A DNA stretch of 64,000 bases from Macrosoma leucophasiata (Eukaryota; Arthropoda; Insecta; Lepidoptera; Hedylidae). Of this stretch, positions 29,678-41,460 are shown piece by piece (within the stretch, counting starts at the first letter, position 1; every line of letters begins with the position of its first letter). Location: the NCBI GenBank assembly GCA_036365455.1, contig JAWQUS010000026.1, positions 16,696,001-16,760,000 on the forward strand. The letters are read 5' to 3'. Both the position numbers and the translations under genes were made by a program. Below the pieces are notes generated by a model. That model saw nothing but the letters and a program-made list of their open reading frames with translations, did not search any database and was not told the DNA's origin.

Positions 29678-32289
29678 ATTTCTAAGTCTATCCAAGTCTA
29701 ATTTGCAATGTAATTGGATAACCGGAAACTTCTTTGAATACCTGCAATGTAATCAGGGCCACACGGATACAGTTTATGCCAGCAGTTTATATAGCGTAGT
29801 ATTTTCCCAATATTAGATTTTCTCTGTAGCATATTATTATTTATAGGCAATTCGAAATAGGTGAAAAAACAAAATGAAATAAATAAGACATTTGAATTTA
29901 AGTCTTTCTCCACGAAATGATAACCGTAAAAATGTTTATAAACAAAACAGTAAAATATGCGTCCCAAGGATATTTTTAGTTAATCAAATATTTATTCTCA
30001 AAACCGAGCGTACTTTAATTACAACATCCTTAAGGCAAAATCCCACTCGGTGGTCGGTCGTGGATTGAAAATAAAAAAAGGCCTCGAAAAACCCACCGCT
30101 GGGACATTTCAATAAACAACGGGCACCGAATACGCGATACAATTAAACAGGTCCGTATAAAGTGTCCCATAAAGCAAGCGGCGCGGGCGCAGCGACGCCT
30201 ACGCGGGTTTGTTTTTAGCCTTTACCTTACTTGTTTATGCGCAATTGAGCACAATCGATTTATAAAATAATAATTTATAAAACTGCCATAGGTATATATA
30301 ACATTCCTGGCAGTGGTGATCTATTCAGCTGATCGAGATACGCTCTCGCGTCGATAGATCTGCTAGCTCAGCGCTCAGCTACCGTTACAATTCTCTAAGT
30401 TTCTTACATCAAAAGGCACAACGGCATTCTAATCACTAGTGCGTCTGTCTGTCTGCTCGGTTGCCTTAGCCAATTTGCTTCGAAACCTTTGGTCCGGTTG
30501 AGTTGATTTTGGTAGGTACTACGGCTTCCAACACCGGTATTGGAAACCTAGTAAGTATATATGTATAAATGACCGAAACATGGACGTGTACCTAAATCAA
30601 TTAATTTCAAACGTGGAGGCTACATTTAGAGGTTAAATTCAATTTTATTTTGTAAAATTTTTAGCTAAGTGTATTTTATATGAGATGTAATACCTAGGTG
30701 TATTATTTAGGTATTAAATTTCGTATAGGTACTCATTCTATAATTAATATTAAAAATGCTACAACCTGTTGTCTAAATTGTATTTCTATTTTAAACAGAC
30801 TACATAAAATTTCTCAATTCACCGGGTTAAGATACTCTTTTCTAAATATAAAATGAGTTTATATCGAAAAGAAAATAATAAGTAAATAAATATATTTAGA
30901 TACTTTTATGCTGACATCAACATAAGAGAGCAAAGTTACGATCATGTAGTCTTAAAAAATAACGACACACACACACACATGATAGTTTTATGTCCACGAA
31001 AAATCATAAAAAAAAAACAAACACGATTCAAGTAGTCGATCCTCGGTCCCGTGTTATCGATCTAACTGTCGATTTATTTAATATCGAGCACTTAATAGGC
31101 TCGAAATTCTAATTTTATGTGATCGTGATATGCAGATAAGTACATATATTTTAAATAAGCAGCAAGTTCAGCCGTTAAGATAACTCGACTCGTTTGCTAT
31201 ACGATATCGATAATAATCGATAAGTTAGATAGCGCGAACATCGGATACGATTCGCGACGAATTGAGATATAAAATTTATTGTTCCGCTTTACTCTTCGAC
31301 CGTACTACGAAATAAAAAATATATATATATGTTATGTACTCATTATAAATGAATGTTCACCATAAAATAACAAGAATTAGATTTTTATACTAATAAATGG
31401 AAGAAAATAAAAATATAAGTCGTGAAGTACCTACATAATACGAGTAGGTAAGAAAGGAATCGGAGGTGCAGTACATGTTTATTTATTTATTTATTGGTAA
31501 TCCAACAGCGATACATTACTAATATAAGTACAGAACAAAAATCAAATAATATGGTCAATGAAGGATTACACTTATAGTACATACAATGATAAATAGGTAC
31601 AGTGTTTAAGTATTAATTTTAGATTAATTAGCAGCTCTCTCTCTCTGTGTGTATGTATGTGTGTGCGTGATGAGGGTATGTTGAAGGTAAAATTTATGAT
31701 TACCGCAATGCGCTTTTATCTAGAGCCTAAATATGTGTAGGTAGGTATGTTTCGCGGCGATAGCGCGGAGTGAGCCTGCTTTTAGTATAAATATCTTCAA
31801 AATTGAAAGTGTGATGTATATTCTGATGTATATTCTGTTCTGTTTGCGGGTGTTATTTTCTATCACGATATTAAGCTGTTGATGGGTATTTGCGTATGTG
31901 TTTATATGCAAATATTAATATGCCATGGACGTTCACATTATCTTTATTCTATGTAATAATATTTGTATTAAATTGGTATTTATTAATACCTATTGGATAT
32001 TATTATAAGTCATTATCTCTAGGTAGCTTATAACCTGACAATGCAAAAGTGTCCTTGTAGACCAATTTGAAATAAATGTTTTGAATATTTATCTGCATAC
32101 AGCTGCTTTTCATAGAAATACGACATAGAAACTAGAATTTTGGCTATAGCACTACCTATGCATTTGCATAAAAGTTGAATAGACTTTTAATTAAAAGGCT
32201 TTTGAGATAAGTTTTTATCGTAAACGACATGTTTAAATTAGATTGTTTATGAGGAATCAAAATTTTCTACAATATTTTTATTGAACATG
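29678..32289. other. AT-rich region without recognised genes
   Basis: Only small features are visible: (AC)n at about 30965-30981, (TTTA)n at 31480-31494 and a CTCTCTCTCTGTGTGTATG tract at about 31637-31660. 30160-30220 is a short GC patch (GCGGCGCGGGCGCAGCGACG). Confidence 0.5.
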
Positions 32290-32460
32290 TTTAGCACGAA
32301 TGGTAATCTGTTTTTCGTAAAATGGTAGTGTGCAGCGCTATCGTGTTCCGATCAAATGATTATGAACGACTCTTTTATTTCCGGCATAGAGGTAAGCTTT
32401 GACCTTAGGAGTAACAGCGTTTCATATCTATAGGCTACGGTTACGGCTATTAACTTTCTT
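32290..32460 (+). mobile_element. Family A remnant, diverged
   Basis: AAATGGTAGTGTGCAGCGCT, ATCGTGTTCCGATC, TTTCCGGCATAGAGG and TCTATAGGCTACGG follow family order with many changes. It lies just upstream of a much younger copy. Confidence 0.65.
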
Positions 32461-32498
32461 ATGTCAACTTTAGATTTGTCGGGTAAATAATATAACCC

Positions 32499-32791
32499 AC
32501 TGGTGGTAGAGCTCCAGTGACGGAGCTCGCGGGCGTAGGCACCACCACATTACCTAATATACTTGCCGCTAAATGGTAGTGTTCAGCACTATCGTGTTCC
32601 GGTCAGGTGGTAATGTACGGCCCTGTAATTTCCGGCACAGAGGCGTAACACCTTAGGCCTCAGGAGTGGTAACGCATCTGCATTTTGACCTTAGTCTTTG
32701 TGTTGGTGTCTATAGGCTGCAGTCATCACTTAACATCAACGTGAACTGCATGCTTGTTTACCACTTCCATTACATAAAAAAAAAAAAAAAA
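32499..32791 (+). mobile_element. Family A copy
   Basis: Full-length, little diverged: ACTGGTGGTAGAGCTCCAGT to CATTACATAAAA with a 16-base A-tail. Confidence 0.93.
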
Positions 32792-32914
32792 CCTGCTAAC
32801 TCAAATTTAAGAAAATAGACTAGTTAAAATTTACGATTCCTTTATTTCGAATTATTAATTTAAAATATGGCACAGAGACAAATATGTCAGTGTGTAAGCA
32901 GTGTTGCCGATTCC

Positions 32915-33117
32915 TGAAGTCAAAATTATCACATTCTTATTTTTGACACCTTCGTTAGAACAATGAGGAAGGTTAAAAAGGTGTAACAATGCGAAGGAAT
33001 TGTAAGGAAAATTGTAAAAACAACAATTTATTTTTTTTAAACAAATAGTCCTTACTTGACATATCTTTCACACATTATTTAATTCAGACGGTTCGAAGTA
33101 CACCGGGTCAGCTAGTA
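32915..33117 (+). mobile_element. Helitron-like fragment
   Basis: Ends ACCGGGTCAGCTAG then T, as at 19980; 5' part missing or diverged. Confidence 0.5.
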
Positions 33118-33377
33118 TAAAATAAAAAAAATCACCATAGGTACATTGCGCCACACTTGCGTGCTACGCCCGAATAAGCTACGCCACTTGACGTTTAGTA
33201 GAAATATTTCTTTTCAGTTTAGTAAAAGTATAAATTAAATTTCTTGTGTCAAACGCTATTGTATGGCTTTAGTTAATGTGGTTTGTCCGTTTCCTCTAAT
33301 AACGGTCGGTTTCAAACGTTATCTGACAATGCGATTTGATAAATATCGATAGAACCAACTAATTCAACGTGTATTTT

Positions 33378-33575
33378 TTTAGCTGTGCCCGCGACTTTGT
33401 CCGCGTGAGAATTTATGATTGTTCAGTAATCTACCCGGACGAAGTCGTGGGCGTAGCTCGTGTAAAAGTAGCCTAAATTACTCTCTCTATAAGGTATCTG
33501 CCAGTGAAAGTCCCATCGAAATCGGTCCAGCCGTTCCCGTGATTAGCCCCAACAAACAGATAGTCAGACAGATAA
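33378..33575 (-). mobile_element. Helitron-like fragment, reversed
   Basis: Begins AGCTGTGCCCGCGACTTTGT with CGCGTG and contains GAAATCGGTCCAGCCGTTCC, motifs usual in reversed lepidopteran Helitron-like elements. Confidence 0.5.
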
Positions 33576-33591
33576 TAAATAAAATAAATAA

Positions 33592-33797
33592 ATAAATAAA
33601 ATACGCTTATACTCACAGCCCCACAGTAGGTATAAACCTGTGTCGTGGGTGCCGTTGTACACATACAACACATACACAAACACCCAGACCCGAAACAAAT
33701 ATCTGTAGGCCATACAAATATTTGTTCCGGTACGAGGATCGAACCCGCGACCCTTCGAATCAAACGCTGGTTTCCCACCGCTGGACTAACCGGGTCG
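33592..33797 (-). mobile_element. SINE-D, full-length tRNA-derived SINE
   Basis: The tRNA-like head is at the right. Read on the minus strand it gives GACGACCCGGTTAGTCCAGC (A box TTAGTCCAGCGG), and a B box GGTTCGATCCTC. The body contains the self-complementary AAATATTTGT..ACAGATATTTGT block and GTTGTATGTGTACAAC. It ends in a TAAATAAATAAA tract on the genomic + strand. Confidence 0.9.
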
Positions 33798-33838
33798 TCA
33801 AATATAATAATATCGCATTTCGGTGGTTAGATATGTAG

Positions 33839-33980
33839 TTAGGTAATGTATGGCCTCATAATACCTATCACAGGGACATTACAATATAGGTTCCAGGCGT
33901 GGCAGCGTAGGTTGTAGTATTCACCATATACCATCCACGTACTTACACTGCACGCTTGTTTTCCACCATTATATATAAAT
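33839..33980 (+). mobile_element. Family A remnant
   Basis: GGTAATGTATGGCCTCATAA, then CACTGCACGCTTGTTTTCCACC; heavily diverged. Confidence 0.5.
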
Positions 33981-34139
33981 TTAAAAAAACAAGACATTTA
34001 ACATGGAAGAAACTGTAGAGTTTTTAATCATATACCTAACTAGTACTCCGACTGAGTTATATAGAATTCTTACATTGTAATTTGCACAGTCAATAAAAAA
34101 AGTGATGAAAAAATGAAAAATGAAGTTCCAACAACAATA

Positions 34140-35425
34140 TAAGGTTGGGGAAAAAGTTTCTTCGCATTTTTTAAGATAATTCAAAACATTTTTTAATATA
34201 GTTTATTTAAATTTAACTGAAGTATGTATGTACCATTTTGTTCGATAACTTTTTGCCATATTGTAGGTAGGGACATGATCCCATTGCTATAAAAATTTTG
34301 GGACCTCTCATCAAAATACCGCGACAAGTGGATTTGGCAGTCCTCTCGTGATGTTAACCTAACATTGCATAAAGAATTCTGAAGGGACCGAAACAGGTGG
34401 AAATCTGAAGGTGCAAGGTCAGGACTATACGGCGGATGCATTAACACCTCCCAGCCAAACTCTCTTAATTTTTGCTGAGTGGCTATAGATGTGTGAGGTC
34501 TAGCGTTATCATGATGAAACACCACATCCCTTCTGTTGATCAATTCCGGCCGCTTTCTCTCAACTTTTTGCTTTAATCTCATCAGTTGTTCGCAGTAGAG
34601 TTCAGAATCGATAGTCCTGCCTAGTGGTAATAGCTCATAATGAATAATGCCCTTCCAATCCCACCACACACACAACATCACCTTATTGCGAGTTAACCCG
34701 GGTTTCGCCACAGTCTGTGAAGCCTGACCGGCCTTTGACCACGACCTTTTTCGCACGTTCTTGTCGTACGTGATCCACTTTTCATCACCAGTTATCAGCT
34801 TCTTCAAAAATGATTCGGTTTCATTACGTCGTAATAAAGAATCACAAATGAGTACACGGTTCATTAGGTTTCTTTCAGTGAGCTCGTGAGGTACCCAAAT
34901 ATCGAGCTTTTTTTTGTACCCAGCTTTTTTTCAAATGCGCCAAAACTGTTTTGTGATCAATTCTCAGTTCTTCAGCTACGTCGTAACTACTGATATGTCG
35001 ATCTTGCTCCACTTTTTTAAAAATGGCATCCATTTTATCCGTAATAGGGCGACCAGAGAGAGGGGCATCTTTGACATCAAAATTTTCGGATTGAAAACGC
35101 TTAAACCAAATTTGTACTACTCTCACAGACACTGCACTAGGTCCATAAACATAGCAAATATTTTTCGCGGCTTGCGTTGCATTTTTACCTTTTTTGTAGT
35201 AAAATGTTAAAATGTATCGAATTTCTGCATTAGATTCACTCATCTTGACAGTACGAAAAACAAATGAAAATCACACATTTGCCTAACTTAAATTTGGAAT
35301 TATGTTCTTTAAAATTTTAACTTTAAATGATACCAAAACCAGTTAGATACAAATTCTACAACCAAAGAGATTTTATTACAAATTCATACATACTATAATG
35401 CGAAAAGACTTTTTCCCCAACCTAT
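34140..35425 (-). mobile_element. mariner transposon, complete ends, TA target duplication
   Basis: A 1286-bp element. Terminal inverted repeats of about 28-30 bp share AGGTTGGGGAAAAAGT at both ends followed by a similar TTCGCAT block. TA lies immediately outside each end (34138-34139 and 35426-35427). Size, TA duplication and the transposase place it in the Tc1/mariner superfamily, DD34D mariner group, near the cecropia/mauritiana type. Complete ends with one coding lesion indicate a comparatively recent arrival. Confidence 0.93.
34193..35243 (-). pseudogene. mariner transposase, broken by a single frameshift
   Basis: This would cut and paste the surrounding element at TA sites. The N-terminal 122 codons (35243-34875) carry two helix-turn-helix DNA-binding segments, roughly residues 5-60 (IRYILTFYYKKGKNATQAAK, VRVVQIWFKRF) and 75-115. 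The remaining part (ORF 34864-34193, with the same frame open further upstream) carries the catalytic domain: first Asp in LITGDEKWITYD, second in VVFHHDNARPHT, third in YSPDLAPSDFHLF. The second and third are separated by 34 residues, giving the DD34D signature. The two frames overlap around a run of seven T (34925-34931 on the + strand), the simplest site for a one-base insertion. No other stop or frame break is visible. The lesion could also be an assembly homopolymer error. Confidence 0.92.
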
Positions 35426-36587
35426 TACTTACTTACTAATGAGTACCAAGAATTCTTGTTGATTTGTTAAGCGTTTTATGCACGGTAGAATTTTATGATA
35501 AATGTAAAAGTGAGTAATGGTAAACATTGATGTGTCTAGTACCTAGATTTAAAAAAAAAGGTTGAGTTGCACCTACATCTTGTTAAAATTATTTTGTCAA
35601 ATTTAACAATAAAGAACCGTTACACTGATTTGACAGTTACCTACTGCGGAATGCGTTGCGCCAACGTATTTTTGGTATAGTTAAATTTTAAAAAAAGTAT
35701 AGAGACCCCACGTATGTAGATACTATCGTGATCATGATTTTTCAAAAATAATGAACAGCATTTCAAAAATAAGAAAAATATTTTTGAAATAATTACAGTA
35801 ATATCATATCACAGTTAAATATTAGACAATCAGATGCCGTCGGTAAAATCGTCAGTCCAATGTTAACCAAAGGTATTAACAAACACAAACCTCTCACGAT
35901 AACACAATTTATATCGTTTTTATAACACGTGTTGGCAATATAAATAATGCGATGGGCGGACACCGCTCTAAGGAAATTGAATAGTACACAAATTATAGTA
36001 ATAATGAGGAGGCGAAACGGGGCGGGAGCCGTCAAAACACGGGGAAAAAATGGGACTAGAGAAAAAATACTGAACGGGTTCTTTAGTTTGGATTGTTGAT
36101 TCTGTTCGAAACTTTGATTCTGACAAAGAGGAAGTAGAAAGAGTGGTAGTTAAAGTGGAACTGTTAAATATGGCTAGCTACAGAAAACGCAGTGATCGTG
36201 ATGGGAAATTTAAGTTAGAGTGCAAGTTTTTAAAGGTATTAATTTTTTTAATATTAAGCAAATATTTCGACATTCTCCCTACTATTCATAAAGAGATATC
36301 TATAGGCACAAATATTTTGTAGAGTTATGCTTCCCTTTTTTCAGGTTTACCTACCAACAGAGATATTGATTGTACTTAAAAAAAAAGGTACATTTGGAAA
36401 ATTTGGTGAAACGTTTGCAAACTTTTTATTTCGAGGGATATTGATAATGTTAATTCTATACCACATCAGCACATAATGCAGTTTATGTACCGTAGATATA
36501 CTACAAGTTATTTGATAGGTATCGGGTTAATCACAGGTTCAAAATGAGACAACCGACGAAAATTATATCTTTAAACCGTATTTTCAG
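35426..36587. other. No recognised gene
   Basis: AT-rich. GTTGAGTTGCACCTACATCT at 35562-35581 resembles the terminal repeat of the MITE at 16274, diverged. No conserved frame. Confidence 0.5.
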
Positions 36588-36785
36588 TTAGTTCTTCGAG
36601 CTATGTGCCCTGCCCACTTCCACTTGAGTCTCGCTATTCGGTAAGCTATGTCGGTAACTTGGGGTCTCATTTCTGATTCGATCCCGCACAGAAACTCCGA
36701 GCACAGCCCTCTCCAATGCTCTCTGAGTGACCTTGAGCCTTCTTATGAGGCCCAATAGTGAGCGACCACGTTTCTCTCCCATATG
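36588..36785 (-). pseudogene. LINE reverse-transcriptase fragment (RTE-like, before GRPR)
   Basis: The minus strand reads GLIRRLKVTQRALERAVLGV, SVRDRIRNETP, then LPNSETQVEVGRAHSSKN. In lepidopteran RTE-type LINEs the RALERAMLGVSLRDRIRN segment precedes KWQWAGH and GRPR motifs at the C-terminus. The same segment is at 43508-43600 (MRFNARSNQKPGDPHVNR..LNSETQV). 5' and 3' parts are absent. Confidence 0.7.
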
Positions 36786-36849
36786 TCATCACTGGCAACA
36801 TACATTGGTCAAAAACGTTTTTCTTGAGTTATTACAATAGTGTCAATAT

Positions 36850-37830
36850 AATAATAAATATAAATATATGGGGGCAGAGCAGCTTGTGGCGAGCTGTTGG
36901 TGAGTAGCGACACCACCCCCTACCATCATCTCGAGTTCCTCCGAGAGAACTGGGCTCCGCCTCGTCCGCCACACAGAGGTACGGCCGGACAGAGCATCAG
37001 GTCTCTCACCTCTGGCTTGCCTTCATTGGCCGGTCAGAGTGGGGCGCTAGAGGTATGGCATTTGCAGAAATTTAGATAATAGGCTGTTGTCTAAATTTCT
37101 GAAAGAGCCATACACTCGGGGGTGGAAGTGTCTAAAGGCATAATAGCGGGGAAGCCCGCTCCGAGCTCGAGATTACTCGCTCGTGATGGTGAAACCGGGG
37201 CCACACCTCTCGACACCCCCAGCCTCTCTCAACAGTGTTGCCCCCTGTCGACCATCGGGTTGGCTGTTTGGGGGGCCCACCAAGGAGAGGCGAGTCACCA
37301 CCTGCCTAAAGTAGGATTCGATAATGTGAGATGTTGAATATAGGCAGGTGCCGGATCTCACTCCATAGGCCCAGCCAGCTAGTCCCCCCAGTTCACCCAC
37401 ATAGCCCAAAGTTTGGCAAATCACTTTTCATTACAATAGTCCCATTATATTCTGCGGGGTCTGTCTGTGCCTGTATTAACTATTGATGCAGTCAGAGAGA
37501 GGTCCCGCCGAATATAACCCATTACAAAGTAGATCAAAATTCTCGAAAGGGCCTCTACGTGTTGGACTCCCCATGTCCCCGCGCAAGCCTGACAAAGGTC
37601 CGGGGTTCAAATTGGACCCCGTGCTGACGAGAGAAATATAAATATTATGTGGTGAAGCAATATCCTGGGCCGCCCTAAGGCTCGCCCACAGTACATTATA
37701 TTCTGTATAAAATACACTTCTAAAGCTCCAAGCAAAATCACTTAAGCAAGTACAGTTAATGTGATGCGACCTGTTGCATATTATTGTCCATAATTTTCGA
37801 TACAATCGAATCTTAACTGCGGGTTCTCAC
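36850..37830. repeat. GC-rich island of unknown identity, probable transposon remnant
   Basis: A block clearly richer in GC than its surroundings. It contains an internal inverted pair (GAAATTTAGA/TCTAAATTTC around 37060-37100), GGTTGGCTGTTTGGGGGGCC and, near 37600, TCCGGGGTTCAAATTGGACC, which resembles a pol III B box. No frame longer than 110 codons and no recognisable domain. It could be a LINE 5' untranslated region or a composite of unknown repeats. Confidence 0.35.
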
Positions 37831-38162
37831 GAGAACGCGAAACGGGGATTTAGCTCAACTAATTTATTCTAATTATGTAATAACCTGCATGCACTATCTC
37901 AACGGTTAAGTTTATCGGTCAGTTAGCACTTACGTATAAAACGGGCTACTCGAATATAAATCGAGATGGTCTATTAAATACGAATTACAGATACCAGGGC
38001 AATATAAATGGCAAGGTGGTCGATATTGTTGAGTTTGCAATTTATGGGTGTTTGTGATCGACTCGGTTGAGATGTTTACGTTTATTTAGATGTTTGGCAC
38101 TAGAAGTGCCGTCCCGACTATGTAGATGTGCGGGTATAAAGAGATTGATCACTTATTTTCTG

Positions 38163-38471
38163 CATTGAGCAACTCTAAGCAACACGGGCCACCGGCCGCG
38201 GCGGACCGGAGGGGAGTAGCCATATAATGCAGGCTACCTCTGTCAAAGTACAAGACCAAATGGTCCTATGCCTGTCGCCCAGATATTTAAATGTGTGCGT
38301 GAAATTGTATATGTATTTTGTAAAAGTAAAGGTGTGAGTTTCGTATTAATACACGATTTTTGTAGTAAGAGTGTGTGTCACACACATATTTCCCCGCAAA
38401 AAAGACAGACTTTTTTTTATCGGTAACTCCCCTCCGGTCCGCCGCGACCGGTGGGGCCGAGTTGCTCTATG
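38163..38471 (+). mobile_element. MITE-H copy, hAT-like
   Basis: CATTGAGCAACTCTAAGCAA at the left, then ACACGGGCCACCGGCCGCGG and GGAGGGGAGTAGCCATA; the right end has GGTCCGCCGCGACCGGTGG and GTTGCTCTATG. Internal blocks (TTTAAATGTGTGCGTGAAAT, GTGTGTCACACACATATTTC) match the other three copies. Possible imperfect duplication TATTTTCT/TATTTACT at the flanks. Confidence 0.8.
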
Positions 38472-38844
38472 TATTTACTACCTCAATGACTTAGTAAGCA
38501 AAAGGCCACCATTAGATTTAAGGTTCCGATGGTAGGTTTATTTCCGATATCTGAATTACACACCTGTATTCAACCTTCTGTGTTTGAAAATATTATGAAT
38601 AAAAATTATAATAAATACTGCAAGAAATATATATATCTTACTAGCCGTATTATCTATTATTATTTCTTGGATCTAAAACTAAGATCAGTAGAAATTTATT
38701 TATATGAAGATTTTTTTAATAACATTTGAAATAGTAAATTTATAAATAGTAAAACAGTAAATTTATTTAAAAACATAGTTTACCTATAACATAAATACCT
38801 ACATTTAGTTCGAAATACATGTAAATATAAAATTTTGTTCAGAT

Positions 38845-39164
38845 AGTGGCAAATAAGCATGTTGTTCACATTGATGGGTGATTGATGGTAAGGGGACACT
38901 GCAGCCTATACAAAAACCCGTGGTCAAAATGCAGAGTTGCCACCTTTGAAGCCTAAGTTGTTTTGCCTCTATGACCACGAGGATGGCTCCGTGGACAATG
39001 TATGGACATTACAATTTACCTGATAGTATAGTATATATAGTAAATTATATATTATTATTATTATTATTATATAAATACTATCATTTGCCGGCAGACAGAT
39101 TATTATTAGGTAATGCGGTGGTGCCGACGCACTCGAGCTCCGATATAGGAACTCTACCACCATA
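38845..39164 (-). mobile_element. Family A copy with (TTA)n insertion
   Basis: GATAGTGGCAAATAAGCATG to GGAACTCTACCACCATAC. An AT-rich stretch with (TTA)n at about 39047-39070 replaces the CACGATAGTGCT block. Confidence 0.75.
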
Positions 39165-39314
39165 CGTAAACGTAAAACTTTTTATATTCTTAACCCTGAG
39201 TGGATCCTGATGGACTTATGAGTTCACATGGGTCTCCTGCGGGATCAGAGCTAGGGAAGTGGCCTCAATCATAATAACTATTTAACTTTTTACGTAGGTA
39301 TACTACATTCTATA

Positions 39315-39374
39315 TGGCAAACAAGCATTCATACGCAAGTGAAGAATCACTTGCGTATGAATGCTTGTTTGCCA
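39315..39374. repeat. Perfect 28-bp-arm hairpin from family A 3' end
   Basis: 39315-39342 and 39347-39374 are exact reverse complements, each reading TGGCAAACAAGCATTCATAC from its outer end, with a 4-base loop. Two family A 3' ends meet tail to tail. Confidence 0.9.
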
Positions 39375-39779
39375 ATTTTATGAAAAGATAAACTTGTCGA
39401 CAAACGTACAAAAGCTTAAATAACCTTATGCGAGTTACAGAAATACTATTCAGAATTGTATTAAGAAAAGAAAACATTCCTGAAATTTTAGCTACCGTAT
39501 AGTATATCGCTAGGGTTTATTAGGCATGTAGGTGGACCTACTAAGCCCTAGTTTACGTAAAGTTCTGTATAACGAGCGTCGACTGGAAGGTATAAATCAA
39601 GCCAAACATGGAGCTAATTGACAACGGTATAGGCCAATAACGATACTGAATTTGAAAACAATTCAACCAAATTGCTGATGTGAAACAAAATAGTTTGAAA
39701 GGTGGTGAATTATATCAGGCTAGACTCTATTCGGCTAACTCAGGTATTTTTGCGTAAGTAATTAAATACCTAGTACCTT

Positions 39780-40160
39780 TTTTTATGTAATAGAAGTGGC
39801 AAACAAGTGTGGTAATGTACGGTCATGTGGTAATGTACGGCTCTGTAATTTCCGGCACAGAGGTATAACACCTTAGGCCTCAGGAGTGGCAACGCATCTG
39901 CATTTTTACCTCTGGTCATTGTGTACCTAAGTGTCTATAGGCTGCAATCATCACTTAACATCAATGTGAACTGCATGCTTGTGTGCCACTATGTAACATA
40001 AAAAACGCTTAAACTCACATCTTAGGCCTCAGGAGTGGTAATGCATCTGCATTTTGACCTTGGTCTTCATGTGGGTATCTATAGGCTGCAGTCATCACTT
40101 AACATCAATGTGAACTAACTGCATACTTGTTTGCCACTTTCATTACATAAAAAAAAAAGC
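39780..40160 (+). mobile_element. Two adjacent family A 3' halves
   Basis: A short minus piece (TTTTATGTAATAGAAGTGGC AAACAAG) at 39780-39808 is followed by a plus copy 39810-40008 with a duplicated GTGGTAATGTACGG motif, and by a further plus 3' piece 40016-40158 ending CATTACATAAAAAAAAAA. Confidence 0.75.
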
Positions 40161-40176
40161 TTTACATTAGGTATTA

Positions 40177-40560
40177 TATAAACCTGGGTCGTGGATGCCG
40201 TTGTACACATACAACACATACACCCGAAACAAATATCTGTAGTATACCTTTTAAAACACTCGCGTTTCACATTCATCACACACATTTTGAACCGGGTCGT
40301 TATGCGATACTATTTTCGATAAAAATATACGTTTTTTACCTTTATACCACGGCTCGTGCAACCGAGCCGAAACGTCGGAATAACAATAAAGGTAAAATAC
40401 GTATATTTTTATCGAAAATAGTATCGTGTAACGACCCAGTTCAAGATGTGTGTTATAAATATCTGTAGGCCATACAAACATTTGTCCCGGTGCGGGGATC
40501 GAACCCGCGACCCTTCGAACTAAACGGTGCTTTCACATCGCTGGACCAACCGCATCGTCA
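40177..40560 (-). mobile_element. SINE-D copy split by a fold-back insertion
   Basis: The body piece at 40177-40243 and the head piece at 40456-40560 (B-box complement GGGGATCGAACCC) are separated by 210 bases. AAATATCTGTAG occurs at both edges of the insertion. Confidence 0.8.
40244..40453. mobile_element. Fold-back element with about 68-bp arms
   Basis: Arms at about 40278-40346 and 40386-40453 are inverted copies (TACTATTTTCGATAAAAATA; GAACCGGGTCGTTA versus TAACGACCCAGTTC). The centre holds CACGGCTCGTGCAACCGAGC and GAAACGTCGGAA, a motif common in lepidopteran MITEs. Confidence 0.75.
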
Positions 40561-40940
40561 ATACTAAAGCGGTACGTCATTATGAAATTTTGTTTGTATG
40601 TCTGTTTTGTTTGTATGAGAATCGATTGTAGTCTATTTTTTATATCCCTAAATGGTAAGAGTAATTCTCACCAGATATTTTACTTTCGCATTTTTGGACA
40701 TTTCCTTTATTTATACCTCTTAGGCGATCCGAAGTTCGTCCGGGCAGCTAGAACCTATATAGAATCCAGTCACGAACTAGACTTTCAATAGAACCCCCGC
40801 GTTACAATCGTGTCAATGTGTACAGCAAACAAATTACCATTTGACCAGGCGATGCATCAAGTACGGCGGACATGTTTACGGTTTACCGCCTCGAATGGAG
40901 ACTTAGCAACATAATTGTTTAATTAATGTTATACCTATTT

Positions 40941-41143
40941 GACGACCCGGTTAGTCCAGCGGTGTGAGACAACCGTTTGATTCGATGGGTCGCGGGTTCG
41001 ATCCCCGCACCGGGACAAATATTTGTATGGCCTACAGATATTTGTTTCGGGTCTGGGCATTTGTGTATGTGTTGTATGTGTACAACAGCACCCACGACAC
41101 AGGTTTATACCCAGTGTGGGGCTGTGAGTATAAGCGTATTTTA
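40941..41143 (+). mobile_element. SINE-D, full length
   Basis: Head GACGACCCGGTTAGTCCAGC with A box, B box GGTTCGATCCCC at about 40997-41008, CCGCACCGGGACAAATATTT, then the body to GTATAAGCGTATTTTA and a T-run. The best plus-strand copy. Confidence 0.92.
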
Positions 41144-41285
41144 TTTTTTTATTATTATTTTATTTACCTCATTGCTAGTGCATGCAAATTTCTTAATCGA
41201 GGCTGTTATTGTAAAAGGAGTTCTTTTCTTTAGGTATGGCCATTGCTGCCAAGGATCCTGAGGGGCTAAGTCATTGGGGTCATGG

Positions 41286-41460
41286 TTTTTTTTACATAAT
41301 GAAAGTGGCAAACAAGCATGCAGTTCACATTGATGTTAAGTGATGCAGCCTATAGACACCCACCCACACAGACCAACGTCAAAATGCAGATGCGTCACCA
41401 CTCTTGAGGCCTAAGGTGTTATGCCTCTGTGCCGGCAATAACAGGGCCGTACATGCTTAA
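41286..41460 (-). mobile_element. Family A, truncated
   Basis: TTTTTTTACATAATGAAAGT to AGGGCCGTACATG; ends abruptly in the middle of the element. Confidence 0.85.

Noticed and set aside
40997..41010. B-box motif as part of a tRNA gene
   Set aside because: Part of SINE-D, present in at least eight copies with a common body.
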